From Arenicola marina (taxonomy: Eukaryota > Annelida > Polychaeta > Arenicolidae): DNA of 64,000 nucleotides. Positions 24,401 through 33,400 of the stretch are shown here, one piece after another. Within the stretch, counting starts at the first letter, position 1; every line of letters begins with the position of its first letter. The notes beneath the pieces were generated by a model, which saw only the letters and a program-made list of their open reading frames with translations, searched no databases and was not told the DNA's origin. A program made the position numbers and the translations under genes. The stretch spans positions 4,903,059-4,967,058 of the forward strand of contig OZ025253.1 in assembly GCA_964019135.1 (NCBI GenBank), in the 5' to 3' direction.

Positions 24401-27400
24401 TTTTCATTTATTCAGGATTGATGTGTTTTGCAGCGGAATAAAGCCCCGAAACTGTCACATGGCTTCCCATAGCATCCGCGCAGGAGTTCCCCACTACATG
24501 ACTTCCCATAGCATCCGCGCAGGGGTTCCCCACTACATGACTTCCCATAGCATCCGCGCAGGGGTTCCCCACTACATGACTTCCCATAGCATCCGCGAAG
24601 GGGGCCCCACTACATGGCTTCCCATAGCATCCGCGCAGGGGTTCCCCACTACATGGCTTCCCATAGCATCCGCGCAGGGGTTCCCCACTACATGGCTTCC
24701 CATAGCATCCGCGCAGGGGTTCCCCACTACACGACTTCCCATAGCATCCGCGCAGGGGTTCCCCACTACATGACTTCCCATAGCATCCGCGAAGGGGGCC
24801 CCACTACATGGCTTCCCATAGCATCCGCGCAGGGGTTCCCCACTACAAGACTTCCCATAGCATCCGCGCAGGGGTTCCCCACTACATGACTTCCCATAGC
24901 ATCCGCGAAGGGGGCCCCACTACATGGCTTCCCATAGCATCCGCGCAGGGGTTCCCCACTACATGGCTTCCCATAGCATCCGCGCAGGGGTTCCCCACTG
25001 CATGGTTTCCCATAGCATCCGCGCAGGGGTTCCCCACTACATGACTTCCCATAGCATCCGCGCAGGGGTTCCCCACTACATGACTTCCCATAGCATCCGC
25101 GAAGGGGACCCCACTACATGGCTTCCCATAGCATCCGCGCAGGGGTTCCCCACTACATGGCTTCCCATAGCATCCGCGCAGGGGTTCCCCACTACATGGC
25201 TTCCCATAGCATCCGCGAAGGGGGCCCCACTACATGGCTTCCCATAGCATCCGCGCAGGGGTTCCCCACTACATGGCTTCCCATAGCATCCGCGAAGGGG
25301 GCCCCACTACATGGCTTCCCATAGCATCCGCGAAGAAGGCCCCACTACATGGCTTCCAATGGCATCCGCGAAGGGGGCCTCACTACATGGCTTCCCATAG
25401 CATCCGCGCAGGGGTTCCCCACTACATGACTTCCCATAGCATCCGCGAAGGGGGCCCCACTACATGGCTTCCCATAGCATCCGCGAAGGGGGCCCCACTA
25501 CATGGCTTCCCATAGCATCCGCGAAGGGGTTCTCCACTGCATGACTTCCCATAGCATCCGCGCAGGGATTCACCACTACATGGCTTCCCATAGCATCCGC
25601 GCAGGGGTTCCCCACTACATGACTTCGCATAGCATCCGCGAAGGGGACCCAACTACATGGCTTCCCATAGCATCCGCGCAGGGGTTCCCCACTACATGGC
25701 TTCCCATAGCATCCGCGAAGGGGGCCCCACTACATGGCTTCCCATAGCATCCGCGCAAGGGTTCCCCACTACATGGCTTCCCATAGCATCCGCGAAGGGG
25801 GCCCCACTACATGGCTTCCAATGGCATCCGCGAAGGGGGCCCCACTACATGGCTTCCCATAGCATCCGCGCAGGGGTTCCCCACTACATGACTTCCCATA
25901 GCATCCGCGAAGGGGTTCCCCACTACATGGCTTCCCATAGCATCCGCGAAGGGGGCCCCACTACATGGCTTCCCATAGCATCCGCGAAGGGGTTCCCCAC
26001 TACATGGCTTCCCATAGCATCCGCGAAGGGGGCCCCACTACATGGCTTCCCATAGCATCCGCGAAGGGGTTCTCCACTACATGACTTCTAATAGCATCCG
26101 CGCAGGGGTTCACCACTACATGACTTCCCATAGCATCCGCGCAGGGGTTCCCCACTACATGACTTCCCATAGCATCCGCGAAGGGGGCCCCACTACATAG
26201 CTTCCCATAGCATCCGCGAAGGGATTCCCCACTACATGACTTCCCATAGCATCCGGGAAGGGGTTCCCCACTACATGGCTTCCCATAGCATCCGCGAAGG
26301 GGGCCCCACTACATGGCTTCCCATAGCATCCGCGCAGGGGTTCCCCACTACATGACTTCCCATAGCATGCGCGAAGGGATTCCCCACTACATGACTTCCC
26401 ATAGCATCCGCGCAGGGGTTCCCCACTACATGACTTCCCATAGCATCCGCGAAGGGGGCCCCACTACATAGCTTCCCATAGCATCCGCGAGGGGGGCCCC
26501 ACTACATGGCTTCCCATAGCATCCGCGCAGGGGTTCCCCACTACATGATTTCCCATAGCATCCGCGAAGGGATTCCTCACTACATGACTTCCCATAGCAT
26601 CCGCGAAGGGGTTCCCCACTACATGGCTTACCATAGCATCCGCGAAGGGGGCCCCACTACATGGCTTCCCATAGCATCCGCGCAGGGGTTCCCCACTACA
26701 TGGCTTCCCATAGCATCCGCGAAGGGGGCCCCACTACATGGCTTCTCATAGCATCCGCGCAGGGGTTCCCCACTACATGACTTCCCATAGCATCCGCGAA
26801 GGGGGCCCCACTACATGGCTTCCCATAGCATCCGCGAAGGGATTCCCCACTACATGATTTCCCATAGCATCCGCGAAGGGGTTCCCCACTACATGGCTTC
26901 CCATAGCATCCGCGAAGGGGGCCCCACTACATGGCTTCCCATAGCATCTGCGCAGGGGTTCCCTACTACATGACTTCCCATAGCATCCGCGCAGGGATTC
27001 CCCACTACATGACTTTCCGTAGCATCTGCGAAGGGGTTCCCCACTACATGGCTTCCCATAGCATCCGCGAAGGGATTCCCCACTACATGACCTCCCATAG
27101 CATCCGCGAAGGGGTTCCCCACTACAAGACTTCCCATAGCATCCGCGAAGGGGTTCCCCACTACATGGCTTCCCATAGCATCCGCGAGGGGGGCCCCACT
27201 ACATGGCTTCCCATAGCATCCGCGAAGGGGTTCCCCACTACATGACTTCCCATAGCATCCGCGCAGGGGTTCCCCACTACATGGCTTCCCATAGCATCCG
27301 CGAAGGGGGCCCCACTGCATGGCTTCCCATAGCATCCGCGCAGGGGTTCCCCACTACATGACTTCCCATAGCATCCGCGAAGGGGGCCCCGCTACATGGC

Positions 27401-30400
27401 TTCCCATAGCATCCGCGAAGGGATTCCCCACTACATGACTTCCCATAGCATCCGCGAAGGGGTTCCCCACTACATGGCTTCCCATAGCATCCGCGAAGGG
27501 GTTCCCCACTACATGGCTTCCCATAGCATCCGCGAAGGGGGCCCCACTACATGGCTTCCCATAGCATCCGCGCAGGGGTTCCCCACTACATGACTTCCCA
27601 TAGCATGCGCGAAGGGATTCCCCACTACATGACTTCCCATAGCATCCGCGCAGGGGTTCCCCACTACATGACTTCCCATAGCATCCGCGAAGGGGGCCCC
27701 ACTACATAGCTTCCCATAGCATCCGCGAGGGGGGCCCCACTACATGGCTTCCCATAGCATCCGCGCAGGGGTTCCCCACTACATGATTTCCCATAGCATC
27801 CGCGAAGGGATTCCTCACTACATGACTTCCCATAGCATCCGCGAAGGGGTTCCCCACTACATGGCTTACCATAGCATCCGCGAAGGGGGCCCCACTACAT
27901 GGCTTCCCATAGCATCCGCGCAGGGGTTCCCCACTACATGGCTTCCCATAGCATCCGCGAAGGGGGCCCCACTACATGGCTTCTCATAGCATCCGCGCAG
28001 GGGTTCCCCACTACATGACTTCCCATAGCATCCGCGAAGGGGGCCCCACTACATGGCTTCCCATAGCATCCGCGAAGGGATTCCCCACTACATGATTTCC
28101 CATAGCATCCGCGAAGGGGTTCCCCACTACATGGCTTCCCATAGCATCCGCGAAGGGGGCCCCACTACATGGCTTCCCATAGCATCTGCGCAGGGGTTCC
28201 CTACTACATGACTTCCCATAGCATCCGCGCAGGGATTCCCCACTACATGACTTTCCGTAGCATCTGCGAAGGGGTTCCCCACTACATGGCTTCCCATAGC
28301 ATCCGCGAAGGGATTCCCCACTACATGACCTCCCATAGCATCCGCGAAGGGGTTCCCCACTACAAGACTTCCCATAGCATCCGCGAAGGGGTTCCCCACT
28401 ACATGGCTTCCCATAGCATCCGCGAGGGGGGCCCCACTACATGGCTTCCCATAGCATCCGCGAAGGGGTTCCCCACTACATGACTTCCCATAGCATCCGC
28501 GCAGGGGTTCCCCACTACATGGCTTCCCATAGCATCCGCGAAGGGGGCCCCACTGCATGGCTTCCCATAGCATCCGCGCAGGGGTTCCCCACTACATGAC
28601 TTCCCATAGCATCCGCGAAGGGGGCCCCGCTACATGGCTTCCCATAGCATCCGCGAAGGGATTCCCCACTACATGACTTCCCATAGCATCCGCGAAGGGG
28701 TTCCCCACTACATGGCTTCCCATAGCATCCGCGAAGGGGGCCCCACTACATGGCTTCCCATAGCATCTGCGCAGGGGTTCCCTACTACATGACTTCCCAT
28801 AGCATCCGCGCAGGGATTCCCCACTACATGACTTTCCGTAGCATCCGCGCAGGGGTTCCCCACTACATGACTTCCCATAGCATCTGCGAAGGGGTTCCCC
28901 ACTACATGGCTTCCCATAGCATCCGCGAAGGGGGTCCCCACTACATGGATTCCCATATCATCTGCGAAGGGGTTCCCCACTACATGGCTTCCCATAGCAT
29001 CTGCGAAGGGGGTCCCCACTACATGACTTCCCATAGCATGCGCGAAGGGATTCCCCACTACATGACTTCCCATAGCATCCGCGCAGGGGTTCCCCACTAC
29101 ATGACTTCCCATAGCATCCGCGAAGGGGGCCCCACTACATAGCTTCCCATAGCATCCGCGAAGGGGGCCCCACTACATGGCTTCCCATAGCATCCGCGCA
29201 GGGGTTCCCCACTACATGACTTCCCATAGCATCCGCGAAGGGATTCCCCACTACATGACTTCCCATAGCATCCGCGAAGGGGTTCCCCACTACATGGCTT
29301 ACCATAGCATCCGCGAAGGGGGCCCCACTACATGGCTTCCCATAGCATCCGCGAAGGGGTTCCCCACCACATGGCTTCCCATAGCATCCGCGAAGGGGGC
29401 CCCACTACATGGCTTCCCATAGCATCCGCGCAGGGGTTCCCCACTACATGACTTCCCATAGCATCCGCGAAGGGGGCCCCACTACATGGCTTCCCATAGC
29501 ATCCGCGAAGGGATTCCCCACTACATGACTTCCCATAGCATCCGCGAAGGGGTTCCCCACTACATGGCTTCCCATAGCATCCGCGAAGGGGTTCCCCACT
29601 ACATGGCTTCCCATAGCATCCGCGAAGGGGTTCCCCACTACATGGCTTCCCATAGCATCTGCGCAGGGGTTCCCTACTACATGACTTCGCATAGCATCCG
29701 CGCAGGGATTCCCCACTACATGACTTTCCGTAGCATCCGCGCAGGGGTTCCTCACTACATGACTTCCCATAGCATCTGCGAAGGGGTTCCCCACTACATG
29801 GCTTCCCATAGCATCCGCGAAGGGATTCCCCACTACATGACTTCCCATAGCATCCGCGAAGGGGTTCCCCACTACATGACTTCCCATAGCATCCGCGAAG
29901 GGGTTCCCCACTACATGACTTCCCATAGCATCCGCGCAGGGGTTCCCCACTACATGGCTTCCCATAGCATCCGCGAAGGGGGCCCCACTACATGGCTTCC
30001 CATAGCATCCGCGCAGGGGTTCCCCACTACATGACTTCCCATAGCATCCGCGAAGGGGGCCCCACTACATGGCTTCCCATAGCATCTGCGAAGGGATTCC
30101 CCACTACATGACTTCCCATAGCATCCGCGAAGGGGTTCCCCACTACATGGCTTCCCATAGCATCCGCGAAGGGGGCCCCACTACATGGCTTCCCATAGCA
30201 TCTGCGCAGGGGGTCCCTACTACATGACTTCCCATAGCATCCGCGCAGGGATTCCCCACTACATGACTTTCCGTAGCATCCGCGCAGGGGTTCCCCACTA
30301 CATGACTTCCCATAGCATCTGCGAAGGGGTTCCCCACTACATGGCTTCCCATAGCATCCGCGAAGAGGGTCCCCACTACATGGCTTCCCATAGCATCTGC

Positions 30401-33400
30401 GAAGGGGTTCCCCACTACATGGCTTCCCATAGCATCTGCGAAGGGGGTCCCCACTACATGGCTTCTCATAGCATCCGCGAAGGGGTTCCCCACTACAAGG
30501 CTTCCCATAGCATCTGCGAAGGGGTTCCCCACTACATGGCTTCCCATAGCATCCGCGAAGGGGGTCCCCACTACATGGCTTCCCATAGCATCTGCGAAGG
30601 GGTTCCCCACTACATGGCTTCCCATAGCATCTGCGAAGGGGGTTCCCACTACATGACTTCCCATAGCATCGGCGCAGGGGTTCCCCACTACATGGCTTCC
30701 CATAGCATCCGCGAAGGGGGCCCCACTACATGGCTTCCCATAGCATCCGCGCAGGGGTTCCCCACTACATGACTTCCCATAGCATCCGCGCAGGGGTTCC
30801 CCACTACATGACTTCCCATAGCATCCGCGCAGGGGTTCCCCACTACATGGCTTCTCATAGCATCCGCGAAGGGGTTCCCACTACATGGCTTCCCATAGCA
30901 TCCGCGAAGGGATTCACCACTACATGACTTCCCATAGCCTCCGCGACGGGATATCCCACTACATGGCTTCCCATAGCATCCGCGAAGGGGTTCCCCACTA
31001 CATGGCTTCCCATAGCATCCGCGAAGGGGTTCCCCACTACATGGTTTTGCCATTGAGAAACCGTCGGCCGATACTGGACTTGTCTGTAGAGACGGGTTAA
31101 ATTGATTTCAACCTATGCACCGAGACGGCAGCTAAGGGGCCTGGAAGGGATAAATGGCTAGGAGCCTGGAAGGGATAAATGGCGACACGCGACACGGGCA
31201 TATTTGAATAATCGACACAGAACGCCGTTCAAAATAGACAGTCGACACTGAGAATTTAGAAAAATCGACAAAAACCGCCCCCACCCCTTCCCACCCCATC
31301 CAGACACCTGTCAATACGTTATAACCGACAGTTGAGAGACGAAGGATCAGAACAGGACATGTGCGCCCTAGGATGACATGCAACCTTCTAAAGTGTCGTG
31401 TATGTGATACAGATTGTCCGTAATCATCCTTGTTAACGCGGTGAATAGTATTTATGTATGTGCTATGTTACATTGTGGTGTCCTAGTGATGCTGGTGTGG
31501 TGGAAGTGAGCAAGCGCGTGTCTGCGCAAACATCAACTTTACATATACATTATGAACTCTTGTATTATTTCCTGGCATTTGCTGGACGCATCATTGGACT
31601 TATGTACAATATATATATATGTCATCACATTTAAAAGGGCCCGAAAATTCGGCGATATCCATTTTTTTATGAAATTGTATTGACGAAGATTCATCAGCTC
31701 GGCCAAACAATGTGTCTTAAGAACATACCCTCTTATGTGTTATGTACAATAGATGTGTTGTTATACACTACTAACCTATAGACATTATATCCATTCAACA
31801 CATTTAAAACGTTTCTCAGAAAAAAAACAATTGCTGTGTATATAACATTAAACGGTAACGTCCATTGCGTTTTCGTTTTAGATCACTGATCAGCCTCACC
31901 GACTGTTCATATCGTTCTCCGCACAGCTATGGCTGTTATTTTTGATACTGCATGTTTATTCATTACAACATTGCTCTACTATCAATTTCCCCCCACAATC
32001 TTCTCTTATTGCCTTACCTACGAAATTCTTCACATCTTCACCATCGACGTTACATAAGTCACCACTGTCGCAGCAACTCTTGCACTTCTGCTTGGTTCCC
32101 ACGCACGTGATGTCGCCCGAGGCGTCGCACTTCTTGGGGTAGCAGCCCTTGGTGTAGAGGTAACCACCGTTTTTGGCAGTCACAGACGTCTTGCAGGTCT
32201 CGCCAGGCGCGCACGTGATCGTCGGGCGGCCGTCGCAATCAGCCTCCGATGAGTCCTTCCTGCAGTTGTGGCACTGCAGTACTGCCAGTGCAACCATAGG
32301 CGGCCATTTGATCCATCGATATAACCATAAATTTTTACCCCATATGTTATTCACCCATCCAACCCCCCCCCCCCCCCCTCCCCGCCAAAACACACACACA
32401 CAGACATGGATTCCTTAAGCTATTCAGCTAGCCTTTGCCCATTTTCCTTTTTTTCCCAAATCGTTTAATGGTTTATGAGTTTTTGCGTCAGTGGAGTAGC
32501 TACCATTGACGCAGAGTACACAGTGTATGGTCACGTATACAGGCTTAGATGGCCACGTTTTTAGGAGGATAGGCTTATTTAGTCATAAGGGCAAATGCCG
32601 CGCAACAGTTCTTACTACTTAAACCAAAACAAAAGCTGCAAATCCATCGTCTTTCGCACACGGTCGGATGCCAAACCGTATATTGTAGATACTTACCAAC
32701 AAGTGTTTCACAGTCCGGGCCGGTGAATCCTGCCCGACACGTACAGGCGTATCCCGCGGCATTGGCCGCCGGGGTACAGGTGCCGCCATTCTGACAGGGC
32801 TTTTCCCAACAGTGGTCTGAAACAGACAACAACAACAACGCAACTAAAGTCAAAGTCATAAATGCCTTGGAGTGATCTTCGGCAATTTTGCCGTGATCGC
32901 TCTCAAAATCACTGAGGTGAATGAATAAGCAATACAGGGCAATTTTAATGATACCAACTTATCATCAGGATATGCGACTGTGAATGCGCGTAAATCGTCC
33001 ACCGTATCATTCCATATGGTTGCGGTGCAACGAATACCGTGGTGAGAATCCGAAGATTATCTATTGTCAAACTAATGCATATTCCCCCTATGTCTGTTAT
33101 TGTACTAACTCACCTTACCGTGCATTTGCGTATAGCATATTGTTCGCCAGCTGGACAATACAACTTGATTCCGCGACACCCACGCCCATCCCCAGTCGAT
33201 ATAAGCATGATTGATATAGCGTCCACCACTGAAGCTATATCCAGATAACAATTAAAGCATGATATACGAATTGCTTACCCAAGTAATCGCGAACCAGCGA
33301 GGCATCTTCATTGCAGAGATGGCCGTCATCGCAGCACAGGGAGCAGCGCTCTCTGGATTTACATCGCACCTCGCCAGGATTGTCACAAGGGCCGTTCGTG

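Noticed and set aside
24456..31046. Many open frames of 60-195 codons on both strands in the 38/39-bp satellite
   Set aside because: A 39-bp period divides by three and lacks stops in several frames, so long frames arise automatically. They differ between strands without codon bias, and the region lies inside an intron of gene 2.
24456..31046. Possible CRISPR-like array
   Set aside because: No unique spacers: the whole unit repeats head to tail, and the genomic context is eukaryotic with spliced genes.
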